Source: Candidatus Methanoplasma cognatum (lineage in GTDB: Archaea; Thermoplasmatota; Thermoplasmata; Methanomassiliicoccales; Methanomethylophilaceae). Taken from it: DNA of 64,000 nucleotides. Position numbers and translations under genes: made by a program. The notes under the pieces are model-generated. The model saw nothing but the letters and a program-made list of their open reading frames with translations. It was not told the DNA's origin and ran no database searches. Location: positions 372,001 to 436,000 of the forward strand of contig WRLM01000001.1 of the NCBI GenBank assembly GCA_009777615.1. Reading direction: 5' to 3'. Below are positions 8,317 to 17,641 of the stretch, one piece after another (the first letter of the stretch is position 1; each line of letters begins with the position of its first letter).

Positions 8317-9726
8317 ATGTTCATAGGCAGAGAGAAGGAAATGGAAATACTGAACCGGCGGTATGCGAGCGGAAAGTTCGAGTTCCTGACGATCTACGGG
8401 AGAAGGCGTGTAGGGAAGACCGCTTTGATCAGAGAATTCTGTAAAGATAAGAAAACGATCTTCTTCCCGGCCATCGAGACCGATGCAAGGAACAACCTGG
8501 ATCTGTTATCTATGGCGATCTATGCCTGCACGGATCCGAACAGTACCGCCCGCCCGCCCTTTGAAAGGTTTTATCAGGCTTTCGACTACATAGCCGAGTT
8601 CGCGGAAAAAGAGAAGATAGTATTCGTAATTGATGAATTTCCTTATTTGGCCGAGTCGGAACGTTCTCTCATGTCAGTGCTTCAGCAAATGATCGACCAT
8701 AAGTTCCAGAACATGGATATGATGCTGATCCTCTGCGGATCGTCCATGAGCTTTATGGAACATCAGGTCCACGGTTACAAAAGCCCGCTGTACGGAAGAC
8801 GCACCGGACAGATCAAACTGCTTCCTTTCCGTTATAGTGATATGACAAAATGGTTCCCCTCGTATACGCCCGAAGATCTGACGCTGGTCTATGCGGCGGT
8901 CGGCGGCATACCGACATATCTCAGGGAGTTCTCTGAGGGAAAAACAGTTCGCCAGAACATATTGGATGCTTTAATGGGCAGCGATGCTTTGCTTATCGAA
9001 GAGCCGTCAAACCTGCTGAAACAGGAAATGCGCGAGCCTAAGATATATAATGCGATTATCACCGCCGTCGCCGTAGGCAGGACGAAACTGTCCGAAATAT
9101 CTGCCGCAGTGGGTATGGATACAGGCTCCGTAACTAAATACATAGACAATCTGATCTCGATAGGCATCATAAAAAAAGAGGTACCGCTGTTATCCGAGAA
9201 CAAAAAGAAAACGGTCTATCTGGTCGCAGATAACTTCTTCCGTTTTTGGTACAGGTTCGTCCCCCCGAACATGGGGCCGATACTGTCAGGCAGAATGCCG
9301 GAGGCGTTCGATGTTGCTGTGGCGCCCCGCCTTCCGGAATTCATGGGGCTTGTCTTTGAGGACATATGCAAAGAATTCCTGATGTACAACGACCATTGTA
9401 ATCCCTTTATAATTACCCGGATAGGGCAATGGTGGGGCGGGGATCCGGTTACAAAGGAACAGCGGCAGATAGACCTAGTCGCCCTGCCGCATGATGATAG
9501 GGAAGTGATAGTGGGATCCTGCAAATACCGCAATGAGCCGGCATCGCTGAGCGCCCTCGACAGACTTAAGGAGGACGCGGAAGCGATGGGAGGAAGATTC
9601 AAAAGAACCTATTATTACATATTCTCCAAAAGCGGGTTCTCTTCTTCCCTTATCGACATGGCCAGGTCCGATGGCCAGATCCGTCTGATCTCACTTGACG
9701 AGCTCTACGGAAGACACCTCAGCTGA
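8317..9726 (+). CDS. Archaeal P-loop ATPase with C-terminal DUF234/PD-(D/E)XK-like region
   Basis: A 469-residue member of the archaeal ATPase family common in Thermoplasmata and Methanosarcinales. The N-terminus reads MFIGREKEMEILNRRYASG and the Walker A motif GRRRVGKTA follows. VIDEFPYL is the Walker B region. A winged-helix segment around GMDTGSVTKYIDNLISIGII is followed by a C-terminal domain with IDLVALPHDDREVIVGSCKY, which resembles a nuclease-like fold. The cellular role of the family is not established. The ORF could open at GTG 8272, but the family start is the ATG at 8317. It stands alone downstream of the tRNA. Confidence 0.85.
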   Translation: MFIGREKEMEILNRRYASGKFEFLTIYGRRRVGKTALIREFCKDKKTIFFPAIETDARNNLDLLSMAIYACTDPNSTARPPFERFYQAFDYIAEFAEKEKIVFVIDEFPYLAESERSLMSVLQQMIDHKFQNMDMMLILCGSSMSFMEHQVHGYKSPLYGRRTGQIKLLPFRYSDMTKWFPSYTPEDLTLVYAAVGGIPTYLREFSEGKTVRQNILDALMGSDALLIEEPSNLLKQEMREPKIYNAIITAVAVGRTKLSEISAAVGMDTGSVTKYIDNLISIGIIKKEVPLLSENKKKTVYLVADNFFRFWYRFVPPNMGPILSGRMPEAFDVAVAPRLPEFMGLVFEDICKEFLMYNDHCNPFIITRIGQWWGGDPVTKEQRQIDLVALPHDDREVIVGSCKYRNEPASLSALDRLKEDAEAMGGRFKRTYYYIFSKSGFSSSLIDMARSDGQIRLISLDELYGRHLS

Positions 9727-9773
9727 AAAAGGACCGCGGGAAATAAATTAATTACTCCAGAAGATATATAGGA

Positions 9774-10100
9774 ATGAAAATGCCGCTGTTATCGCTCTTC
9801 TGGACACACGAGTATTACAAAGACAGAAAAAACGTCAAAAGGTCAAGGGAAGAAGCAAGATCAGGACCGCCGGAGACAAACAAGGCGATCGTGCAAGATC
9901 TCTACACGAACCCGTCCTTCAAGAGGATGATAGAGAGAGAAAACTTCTCAAAAGAAGGAAGAGAAAGAGAAATAATGAGAGAACTTGAACTGAGAGGATT
10001 CAATTTCAATATATCGGACATCGAACTGGTCTTTAAAAGAAGGAAATGGACAGCATACAGGATCACTGATTATATTGAGACAGAGTCAACAGACCTCTGA
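9774..10100 (+). CDS. Small charged protein, unknown function
   Basis: A 108-residue protein that I do not recognise. It is rich in Lys, Arg and Glu after a short hydrophobic start (MKMPLLSLFW). An AGATATATAGG element lies directly before the start, which may be a TATA-like sequence or chance. A second ATG is two codons later. It lies between the ATPase and the ribosomal operon, has no visible partner, and its codon use looks like that of neighbouring genes. Confidence 0.5.
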   Translation: MKMPLLSLFWTHEYYKDRKNVKRSREEARSGPPETNKAIVQDLYTNPSFKRMIERENFSKEGREREIMRELELRGFNFNISDIELVFKRRKWTAYRITDYIETESTDL

Positions 10101-10184
10101 TCTGACGCAGATGTCCAATTAACCTTTTCGGAAGAATTCATGCGGTCACCAGCATTGGTATTCACTATTTTTATCGATTTGTTA

Positions 10185-10337
10185 AACAGGGTTGCCTGTA
10201 ATAACCTTTAATAAGGAGGATACAATCCCAGCCGTAACGTAAACTCAGGACCCGTCACCGACGAACACTGAGAGCGCGTCCGGAAGGACAAGGCGCTTGA
10301 GTACATCCCCTCGGGGAACATTTACGGAGGAATCAAC
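10185..10337 (+). promoter_or_regulatory. Leader of the rps13-rps4-rps11-rpoD operon
   Basis: A TTTAATAAGG TATA-like element (about 10207-10216) is followed by more than 110 nt of untranslated sequence before the rps13 ATG. The leader is GC-rich, with the complementary strings GCGCGTCC and GGACAAGGCGC. This is long for an archaeal leader and could fold; no function can be assigned. The RBS is GGAGG at about 10329. Confidence 0.4.
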
Positions 10338-10817
10338 ATGGCGAAACCAAAAAAGGACGCGCCGGCAGCTGAAGACGAGAACTTCAACTTCATAGTCCGT
10401 ATCGCAAACAGCGATATCGACGGTCATAAGAGGACGGTCATCGGGCTTCAGAGCATCAAAGGCGTAGGAAAAAGAGTATCACAGATCATAGTCAGGAAAG
10501 CTGACGTCAGCCCCACAGTGAAAATAGGAACGCTCACCGACGAGAAGGTCAAAGAGATCGAGGCGCTTGTAACATCATATGTTGAGTATGCACCGCACTG
10601 GGCAGTCAACAGGCAGATGGATTATGAGACGGGAGCGGACATGCATCTCATAGGCAATGAGCTGGACATGATCCAGAAGGATGATGTCAACAGAATGAAG
10701 ATGATCCGCTGTTACCGCGGAATAAGGCACGAGACCAAGCACAAGGTCAGGGGCCAGAGGACCCGTTCCAACGGAAGGAAGGGGCTCACACTCGGCGTCC
10801 AGAGGAAATCATCCTGA
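10338..10817 (+). CDS. rps13: Ribosomal protein uS13 (S13p)
   Basis: A 159-residue small-subunit protein at the head of the 30S, contacting the P-site tRNA and the large-subunit bridge. The core FIVRIANSDIDGHKRTVIGL, LQSIKGVGKRVSQII and the basic tail CYRGIRHETKHKVRGQRTRS are diagnostic. It is the first gene of the conserved archaeal rps13-rps4-rps11-rpoD operon. The ATG at 10338 is preceded by ACGGAGGAATCAAC. Confidence 0.97.
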   Translation: MAKPKKDAPAAEDENFNFIVRIANSDIDGHKRTVIGLQSIKGVGKRVSQIIVRKADVSPTVKIGTLTDEKVKEIEALVTSYVEYAPHWAVNRQMDYETGADMHLIGNELDMIQKDDVNRMKMIRCYRGIRHETKHKVRGQRTRSNGRKGLTLGVQRKSS

Positions 10818-10827
10818 GGTGGTATGA

Positions 10828-11478
10828 ATGGGAGATCCAAAATTCTCACGCAGGTCGTATGACACACCGTCCCACCCTTGGCAGGGCGAGAGGATAAAGA
10901 GAGAAGTGGAGATCGTACGCGAGTACGGCCTCAAGAACAAGACCGAAGTGTGGAAGGCGCAGACCATCCTGAGGAACCTCAGGAAACAGTCCAGAGAACT
11001 GCAGGCCCGCCTCAGGGGAGGCGACGCGCAGGCCAAGGTCGAGGCCGACGCACTTATCAAGAAGTGTTCGCGCATGGGTCTGCTTCCGGTCACGGGCTCG
11101 GACCTGAACGATGTGCTGACGCTTTCGGAGAACGACATCCTTTCAAGAAGGCTTCAGACCGTCGTATACGACAAAGGCCTGGCGAATACAATAAAACAGG
11201 CAAGACAGATGATAACCCACGGCCACATACATGTAAACGGCCACAGGGTCACCGTTCCGGGGTATATTGTCATCAGGGAAGAGGAGGCATCCGTCGTTTA
11301 CAACAACGTGTCTCCTTTCACGGATGATATGCACCCGATGAGGATATCGGCGGAGCAGGCAGCGGCCAACGAGGCGTACAAAGCCGAAGCGAAAGCGAAG
11401 GCCGAGAAGGAAGCCGCGGCAAAAGCTAAGGCAGACGCGGCAGAAGCGGGAATAACACTTGAGGACGGTGAGGTCTGA
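10828..11478 (+). CDS. rps4: Ribosomal protein uS4 (S4p)
   Basis: A 216-residue protein that nucleates 30S assembly on 16S rRNA. The archaeal N-terminus [17 protein letters not shown] and the S4 RNA-binding segment [18 protein letters not shown] are clear. The C-terminus has an Ala/Lys/Glu-rich extension (about residues 180-216). It starts 10 nt after rps13 behind GAGGTGG, and its TGA shares a base with the rps11 ATG. Confidence 0.97.
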   Translation: MGDPKFSRRSYDTPSHPWQGERIKREVEIVREYGLKNKTEVWKAQTILRNLRKQSRELQARLRGGDAQAKVEADALIKKCSRMGLLPVTGSDLNDVLTLSENDILSRRLQTVVYDKGLANTIKQARQMITHGHIHVNGHRVTVPGYIVIREEEASVVYNNVSPFTDDMHPMRISAEQAAANEAYKAEAKAKAEKEAAAKAKADAAEAGITLEDGEV

Positions 11479-11864
11479 TGGCGGCGAAATGGGGAATAGC
11501 GAACATATACGCAAGCTACAACAACATAATGATCACCCTTACCGACATAACCGGCGCGGAGACCATAGGTAAGGTCACCGGAGGAATGGTCGTCAAACAG
11601 GCGAAGGATGAATCCTCTCCCTATGCGGCACAAAAGGCCGCTGAGAAGATCGCCGAGGTCGCCAAAGAAAGGGACATAGTCGGGATACACGTGAAGGTGC
11701 GCGCACCCGGCGGAAACAAATCGACATCGCCGGGGCCGGGCGCCCAGGCGGCGATCCGCGCCCTCGCAAGGGCCGGTCTGAAGATAGGACGCATCGAGGA
11801 CGTCACACCCATCCCCCACGATGGCACCAAGAAGAAAGGCGGTCGCAGAGGACGCAGGGTCTGA
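11478..11864 (+). CDS. rps11: Ribosomal protein uS11 (S11p)
   Basis: A 128-residue 30S platform protein. [20 protein letters not shown], the glycine-rich [16 protein letters not shown] and the basic C-terminus [14 protein letters not shown] match the family along the whole length. It overlaps the rps4 stop by one base, which implies translational coupling. Confidence 0.97.
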   Translation: MAAKWGIANIYASYNNIMITLTDITGAETIGKVTGGMVVKQAKDESSPYAAQKAAEKIAEVAKERDIVGIHVKVRAPGGNKSTSPGPGAQAAIRALARAGLKIGRIEDVTPIPHDGTKKKGGRRGRRV

Positions 11865-11876
11865 GGAGGCATTCCT

Positions 11877-12707
11877 ATGGAAATAGAGATACGCGAAATG
11901 GAGGCGACGAGGGGCAGCTTCATACTGAAAAACTCTTCTCCCACCATTGCGAACGCGATCAGAAGGACCATGCTTACCGAGATCCCGAAAATGGCCATCG
12001 ACAAAGTGGAGTTCCATCTCGGACCCATAATGGTGGATGATAAGGAGTATGAGAGCGTGACCCCTCTCTTCGACGAGATCGTGGCCCACAGGCTCGGGAT
12101 GGTTCCCGTGCCAACGGACCATCAGCTGTTCACCTTTCAGGAGAACTGCGTCTGCGGAGGAGAGGGATGTCCCAGCTGCACGATAATGTACAGCCTTAAC
12201 AAAATAGGGCCGTGCACGGTCCTGTCCGGAGACATGATGCCCCTCGGGAACCCCGATCTTGCGGTCAAGGACCAGTTCATACCGATCGTGGAGCTCACCG
12301 ACGGACAGGCTGTCCTCATCTACGCCACGGCGGTGATGGGTAAGGCCAAAAAACATGCGAAATGGCAGGCCGCTTTCGGCGTAGGATACAAGTACTTCCC
12401 CATAGTGAACATCGATGAGAGTAAGGCCGGAGATCCCGCCGTGCTCAGCTGCGCCGAGATATGTCCCAAAGGCGTGTTCGAGATCAAAGGCGGCAAGCTC
12501 AAGGTCAAAGATGCGCTGTGCTGCGGCATGTGCAGGGAATGCGAGGACGTATCCAGAGGAGCGGTGTCTGTCGATGTGGATGACACCAACTTCTTCTTCA
12601 GGTATGAGACCGACGGCTCCCTGACGGCAAAACAGATCCTGGACAAGGCGCTGGAGATACTTTCCAAACAACCGGAAGAAGCACTAGCCAAACTCGGAGA
12701 GATCTGA
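11877..12707 (+). CDS. rpoD: RNA polymerase subunit D (Rpo3) with ferredoxin-like Fe-S domain
   Basis: A 276-residue alpha-like subunit that dimerises with subunit L and starts polymerase assembly. The N-terminal RNAP-D domain shows SPTIANAIRRTMLTEIPKMA and LFDEIVAHRLGMVPVPTD. A cysteine-rich insertion includes CAEICPKGVF and CCGMCRECEDVS, so it can hold at least one [4Fe-4S] cluster, as described for several methanogen and Sulfolobus D subunits. A second Cys group, CVCGGEGCPSC, lies in the D domain. It is the last gene of the operon; a hairpin terminator follows. Confidence 0.96.
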   Translation: MEIEIREMEATRGSFILKNSSPTIANAIRRTMLTEIPKMAIDKVEFHLGPIMVDDKEYESVTPLFDEIVAHRLGMVPVPTDHQLFTFQENCVCGGEGCPSCTIMYSLNKIGPCTVLSGDMMPLGNPDLAVKDQFIPIVELTDGQAVLIYATAVMGKAKKHAKWQAAFGVGYKYFPIVNIDESKAGDPAVLSCAEICPKGVFEIKGGKLKVKDALCCGMCRECEDVSRGAVSVDVDDTNFFFRYETDGSLTAKQILDKALEILSKQPEEALAKLGEI

Positions 12708-12717
12708 ATTTTCATAA

Positions 12718-12741
12718 GGGCGAAAGCCCGTTTTCACTTTT
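12718..12741 (+). terminator. Hairpin terminator of the ribosomal/rpoD operon
   Basis: A GGGC-GAAA-GCCC tetraloop hairpin is followed by GTTTTCACTTTTT, 11 nt after the rpoD stop and just before the convergent DP2 gene. Confidence 0.65.
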
Positions 12742-15700
12742 TAATAGAAATCAGAAAGCCTGCACTTCTTTACCTTATCGTTGTTGAAGACCGAGTTCAT
12801 GCTCATCTCAAGTATCATTATCCTTTCCTTGATGTATTCGTCAAGGTTATAAGTGACGCTGATCTCCTTCGACACTTCCAGATATTTCTTCACGCTTGCT
12901 TCGTGTACGGTGAGCGTAAGGGAGTTGGTGCATTTGCACAGGCCGGATAAAGGTATTCTTCTGTATTTCTCCCCGCATTTTGTGCATCTCACCGTCTGCG
13001 TGCTGAAGCTTCTCAGATTACCCGCCATATCAGGCAGGAAGTGCTTGTCTATGACCTTTGCCGCAACGTCCCTTTCGTCCACCGCGCGTATCTTCTTTCC
13101 CAGGTACAGCTGGGCGTCCATCTTCTCGGCCATGGTCTCCAGGGTCGTGTAGGAGGAGCTCTTCGGACCTTCGGATATATCGTCGGTGTCGTGAGTAAAG
13201 CCCAATCCCTCGTATTGCAAGGGGGTGCCGATGCGCCCCGATATCAGGTCCATGATCTTCTCCAGTTCCTTGGGGTCGCGCATCTCCATCGCCGCTTTGT
13301 AGAATTCCAGCGGGTAGCGTCTGAGGCAGTCGATATTATGGGCCTCTTTGTCTATCTCGTTGGGGTCAAGTCTTGTGGTAAGAACGAGCGGAGCATCCAT
13401 GAGTCCCCCTCTCCTCTCGGGAAGATAAAGCCTTGAGAAGTTCAGGAGACCGTCCAGCGCCAATATTACGCAGTCCTCGTCCCCGTCGCAGTTCCTTCTC
13501 TTTGCGGCATGGAAGAAGGGGTGGCCGTAGCATCCCCTTATGTCGGAATATCCGATTATCCGGCACAATATGCAGCCGGACGTGTGCGGCGCCAGTCCGA
13601 ACGTCAGGTGCCCGATGAGACCCGCCCTGTCTTTGACGCAATAGTATCTCTCAAGGCCGTACAGTTTTTCCAGTTCGTCATCGAGGAACTTGGCGATCTT
13701 TACCAGAAAGTCCCCGCAGAGCTTTGACGGGATTATGTCCTGGACCTTGAGATCGCAGATCTGATCCTCACTGGTGAGCAGTTCCCCGTTCCAGTCATGC
13801 GTGTATCCCAGCTCTTTCGCTTTCTCAACGCTTATGCCTATCTCTCTCGGCCTGAAGTGGGTCAGGGGCATGTCGGTCATATCGAACCTGATAGTGCCGT
13901 CTTTGAAAACGGACACATCGTTCTTTGACCTGAGTATCCCTTTCTCTATCACCTCGGGAGTTTTGGTCCTGGATATCAGCCCCTCAACGCATTTGAGCTC
14001 ATCAGGGGCTCTCTCGCCCAGATTGCGGAGGGCATCCTGATATTCCTCGGAAAGGTTGATGTCCATCATCGACTGCCCGCCGCCGTAGGTCCTTTTCGCG
14101 GTCGACGCGGCGGTATGTGCCAAGCATTTCCTGCACCATGTGCGGTGCGTGATACACCCGCACTGTGGACACATCCTTTTTCCCACCTCTATGCTCAGCG
14201 TCGGCCCCGCGCTCGGACCCAGGCCGACGGCCTTGGTCCTGGACGCTTTGATCGCAGAGTCAATGTCCCTGCCGTACTGTCCGTCCCTTCCGACCGGGAA
14301 CAGGGAATGCACCTTCGGCGACATCTCCCTCTCCCTCGCTTTCTCTGGACGTGCCATCCTCGTCCCGACGCGGGTCGTTGCCTTCGCGCGGATCTCTAAT
14401 CCCGCCGCCCCGCTTACCGCAGAAAGAGGATCTTTGCCTTCCAACTCTCTTAAGGACACGATCTTACCGTCTTTCACTCCGAGGCCGAGCCCGTCGATCA
14501 GAGGCATAGAGTAAAGGCGGTCCACGACCACCTCCTCTCCTGAAATGCGGTGTGTCGCGCAGAGTTCCTCCAGGATCCGCTTCGTCCCCGGCTCTTTGGG
14601 GAGTATGAGGCCGCCGTCGAATCTGCCGCCCGATAATACCTTTGTCCTGAGGTCCTTAAGCTTCTCCACGGAGACATCATACCAGAACATGTTGTATTTC
14701 GGATGCAGGGGGACCCCCAGCTGTACGCACATCTCCTTTGCCCGCTCATAGGAAGGATCCTCCCAGTCGTCCGGGAGCGCGCCCTTGGAGACGATCTCCT
14801 CCCGGTGCCATTCCAACGGATATCCGCAAGGAACGAGAGTATGGTTGTTCTCGGAGAATTCTCCGTACGGGACAAGTATCTCTCCGTTGTCCACGATCTC
14901 CGCGATCTCGTCGCGGACGGCAAGGACCTCCTCTTTCGTATTGCAATGGAGAAGGTCGCCGTTCTTAAGCAGCACAAAAGGCCCGTCCAGTTTGTCGCAC
15001 GGCGTGGCCACGCAGGCCTTGCCGGGCCTTTCTATCTTGATCTGGGTGCCGAGCGCCACGAACTCATCCATCACATACATGCTTGCGGGATTGAATGCCA
15101 GCGCAGCAAGGCCGGTGGTCCTGGCCCTTCCGTACCTTAATCTGAATCCGCCGACCGCGCAGGGGTGCCCGAAGATGGGCCTCCCGGCCACAAGGTCCTT
15201 CAGGTAGGTCTTTGACGGCTGCACCTCTTTCTTTGTGCCCTTGTCCTCGTCCGGGGTCTTATGAGCTTCGATATACTCTCCGATAAAATCCCAGCCTTGG
15301 ATCTTCAGATTGTCCACGTGCTTTTTCAGCTTGGACGCTTTTTGACACATCCCTTCGGCGATGACAAGGCAGGCGCCGCCTCTTACGCGGTTCGTCTCGA
15401 TCCTGGGCAGATCCCTGTATCCGGATATCTCTACTGTCTCCGTCCCTTCTCCGTCGATGCATATGGGACAGTTCCTCACAATAAGGTCGATCTCCTGCTG
15501 TGTCGGCAGGAACTGAAGGTGCTGGCATTGTTTGTAAAGAGGTATCTCTTCGTTGAATCTTGCTATCTCTTCCCTGGTCGGGACGTACTTCCCGATGTTC
15601 AGCGCCTGGCGCACCATATCCGCGATGAGGACGCTCATCGCCTGCGCCGTACCGCCGGCCGCCCGGATAGGTCCTGCGAACATCAGGTCGATGTATGAAG

Positions 15701-16112
15701 AGCCGTCCGTATTGGTCCTGATCTTGGTGTCCGCGATCCCCTCAAGGGGCGCCACAAGTATTCCCTCCGTCAGAACGGCGAGGCCCACCCTCACCGCCCG
15801 GTCCACGGCCATTTCGAGGCTCTCTGCCGGCTTGCCCGCGATCTCCCCCGCGATCATCAGCGCGACGATCTCCCTGTTCCCGTGTTTCTCGGTAAGCCTG
15901 CGTATGTCGTCGGCAACCCCGTCCACGTTGTAATCTTTCAGAAGCTTCTCCACGCGGGAGGCGAGGTCCTCCGCCTGAGGTATCTCAACGAATGTCTCCG
16001 GATCCAGACCCCGCTTTCTCGCGGCCTCGGCTATCCTGTAGCATTCGTCGTTCTTTTTTGAAAGAGCTTTGAAATACTCCTTCATTTCGTCGCTTGCGGC
16101 AACCTCCGCCAT
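12741..16112 (-). CDS. polC: DNA polymerase D large subunit DP2
   Basis: The 1123-residue catalytic subunit of the euryarchaeal replicative polymerase PolD, normal in length and without an intein. The N-terminal part is typical (EYFKALSKKNDECYRIAEAA). Zinc-finger cysteine clusters are visible (CPQCGCITHRTWCRKC; CTKCGEKYRR), and the catalytic region contains HTSGCILCRIIGYSDIRGCY and NCDGDEDCVILALDGLLNFS with the conserved acidic residues. The small subunit DP1 is not in the window. It is followed 2 nt upstream by the NOG1-type GTPase gene on the same strand, so they probably form one transcription unit. Confidence 0.96.
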   Translation of the reverse strand: MAEVAASDEMKEYFKALSKKNDECYRIAEAARKRGLDPETFVEIPQAEDLASRVEKLLKDYNVDGVADDIRRLTEKHGNREIVALMIAGEIAGKPAESLEMAVDRAVRVGLAVLTEGILVAPLEGIADTKIRTNTDGSSYIDLMFAGPIRAAGGTAQAMSVLIADMVRQALNIGKYVPTREEIARFNEEIPLYKQCQHLQFLPTQQEIDLIVRNCPICIDGEGTETVEISGYRDLPRIETNRVRGGACLVIAEGMCQKASKLKKHVDNLKIQGWDFIGEYIEAHKTPDEDKGTKKEVQPSKTYLKDLVAGRPIFGHPCAVGGFRLRYGRARTTGLAALAFNPASMYVMDEFVALGTQIKIERPGKACVATPCDKLDGPFVLLKNGDLLHCNTKEEVLAVRDEIAEIVDNGEILVPYGEFSENNHTLVPCGYPLEWHREEIVSKGALPDDWEDPSYERAKEMCVQLGVPLHPKYNMFWYDVSVEKLKDLRTKVLSGGRFDGGLILPKEPGTKRILEELCATHRISGEEVVVDRLYSMPLIDGLGLGVKDGKIVSLRELEGKDPLSAVSGAAGLEIRAKATTRVGTRMARPEKAREREMSPKVHSLFPVGRDGQYGRDIDSAIKASRTKAVGLGPSAGPTLSIEVGKRMCPQCGCITHRTWCRKCLAHTAASTAKRTYGGGQSMMDINLSEEYQDALRNLGERAPDELKCVEGLISRTKTPEVIEKGILRSKNDVSVFKDGTIRFDMTDMPLTHFRPREIGISVEKAKELGYTHDWNGELLTSEDQICDLKVQDIIPSKLCGDFLVKIAKFLDDELEKLYGLERYYCVKDRAGLIGHLTFGLAPHTSGCILCRIIGYSDIRGCYGHPFFHAAKRRNCDGDEDCVILALDGLLNFSRLYLPERRGGLMDAPLVLTTRLDPNEIDKEAHNIDCLRRYPLEFYKAAMEMRDPKELEKIMDLISGRIGTPLQYEGLGFTHDTDDISEGPKSSSYTTLETMAEKMDAQLYLGKKIRAVDERDVAAKVIDKHFLPDMAGNLRSFSTQTVRCTKCGEKYRRIPLSGLCKCTNSLTLTVHEASVKKYLEVSKEISVTYNLDEYIKERIMILEMSMNSVFNNDKVKKCRLSDFY

Positions 16113-16114
16113 TC

Positions 16115-17113
16115 TCAGACCTCCTCTGCTCCGGCGGCCTTCTCTCTGAACAGCGCCCTCATCGGGACCAGTATCTTCTCTCTAAGAGCATCCACCCCCT
16201 CGCCGGTCTCCGCAGAGAACCCTATGTTCTCCCCGTGCCTGTTGAGCATGTCGCTTTTACTCTCGGCCACTATTATGGGGACGCCGGGGAAGTTCTTTCT
16301 GACCGCATTCAGAAGGGCGGTCTGCCTTTCCATGTCATAGCCGCAGGCCTCAGATGGATCAAGTATGAACACCATGATGTCCGTCAGGTATCTTAGTGCG
16401 AGGACCGCCTGCTTCTCAATATCGTTCCTGTCCTCGAACTCCCTGTCGAGCAGACCGGGGGTATCGATCATCTGGAACATCCTCCAGTCATCTTTGATGT
16501 GCCCTATGACTATGCCCTTGGTGGTAAAAGGATAGGGAGCTATCTCGGGCGCAGCGGTGCTCAGCTTTGCCACCAGGCTGCTCTTGCCCACGTTAGGGAA
16601 ACCGGCCGTCACTATGGTCGGCACGTTCGGGTCGATGGCCGGAAGTTTCCTGAATTTGTTCTTTGATTCCTGCAGGAAGAGGAGGTCATCGTTTATTCTT
16701 TTTATAAGGGACGACATCCTCCCGTAGAAGCTGTTCTTGATGCCCTCTATGATCCTGGGATCCTTCGTACCCTTTATCTCTCTCAGGGAATCGTTCTTGA
16801 GCTTCTCTATCCTGCTGGAGGCCCAGTTCAAGGCGCCCAGCGCCTTTTTGTATCTGTCGATGCCGATGACCAGGTCGATCAGTTCCGGAAAGAAATCCTC
16901 TTCCTTATCGATCCTGGGAAATTTGCTGATGTATCCGTTCAGCGTTGATATGACGATATCTCCGGAGGCGGTCACCTTTGCCAAAGCAGTCTTCTTCTTG
17001 CCGTCAAGCGCATCCGACCCCTTCTTTGAGATCTTCGATGCCCTCTTGAACGACTTGTCCATAAGCTCGTCCGCGGAGAGGACGGTAGGTACTCTGAGAC
17101 TCACTCCGGCCAT
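16115..17113 (-). CDS. NOG1-type GTPase
   Basis: A 332-residue GTPase of the NOG1/OBG class, linked in eukaryotes and archaea to large-ribosomal-subunit assembly. G1 is GFPNVGKSSL, G3 is DTPGLLDRE and G4 is AESKSD, with a helical N-terminal NOG1 domain (YKKALGALNWASSRIEKLKN) before them. ATG 17113 is chosen because the 14 residues upstream are not family-like and a TATA-like TAATTATAAG lies at a promoter distance. It is upstream of DP2 on the same strand. Confidence 0.9.
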   Translation of the reverse strand: MAGVSLRVPTVLSADELMDKSFKRASKISKKGSDALDGKKKTALAKVTASGDIVISTLNGYISKFPRIDKEEDFFPELIDLVIGIDRYKKALGALNWASSRIEKLKNDSLREIKGTKDPRIIEGIKNSFYGRMSSLIKRINDDLLFLQESKNKFRKLPAIDPNVPTIVTAGFPNVGKSSLVAKLSTAAPEIAPYPFTTKGIVIGHIKDDWRMFQMIDTPGLLDREFEDRNDIEKQAVLALRYLTDIMVFILDPSEACGYDMERQTALLNAVRKNFPGVPIIVAESKSDMLNRHGENIGFSAETGEGVDALREKILVPMRALFREKAAGAEEV

Positions 17114-17244
17114 GTAAAGGTTATATGCATCACTTATAATTAAACATGGACACAATCATTTTTCTGCGGCACATTTCCGCCCTAATAGGATGGTGACGGT
17201 CTCCTTTAAAGGGCATGTTCGTAACGGCCCCCGTCGAGCGTAAG

Positions 17245-17379
17245 AACACCTCTACCGTAGAAAGAATGAACATTTCCATAAGAACGAGCTCTGCAAGGTT
17301 CAAACGTAAAACTCTGGCATTCTCCAAGGATGTGGAGATGATGAAGAGTTCGGTCGTTCTGTTGAGGGTCTTTTTTTAG
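17245..17379 (+). pseudogene. C-terminal fragment of an IS1-like transposase
   Basis: A 44-codon open stretch ending at TAG 17377-17379 encodes STVERMNISIRTSSARFKRK and TLAFSKDVEMMK, resembling the C-terminus of IS1-family transposases. No start, no catalytic core and no inverted repeats are evident. The rest of the 17114-17598 gap shows no gene. Confidence 0.5.
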
Positions 17380-17598
17380 CTTTTGTAACGATCATATAAG
17401 TCTGAACAAGATCCGGAGCAAGAATTGGATATGTAAAAGGTAACTCTGGTGATGAAAATGGGCCTGACAGATCATGTGCGGACAGTGCGTGAACTTATGG
17501 GGCCCCTTTATAGAGATCACATCAACTAATCATCGGATATCACCCAAAAACGAATGCAGAAGAACCGCGTGATATCAAAGACTGTAATAAGAAGACAG

Positions 17599-17615
17599 TT
17601 GGATTTATATGCCAA
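17599..17615. promoter_or_regulatory. Shared 17-bp operator, site 2 (chlI-chlD-cobN operon)
   Basis: TTGGATTTATATGCCAA, one base off the symmetric consensus, 26 bp before the chlI ATG. A TATA-like ACTGTAATAAG lies just upstream at 17581-17591. Confidence 0.75.
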
Positions 17616-17641
17616 CTATGCATTGCGTACTCCGTGAGCCA

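Noticed and set aside
12741-16112. Intein in the DP2 gene
   Set aside because: The protein is 1123 residues, normal for the family, and the catalytic NCDGDEDC region is not interrupted.
17609-17641. Earlier ATG of chlI
   Set aside because: It falls inside the operator and adds 11 residues not expected in the family.
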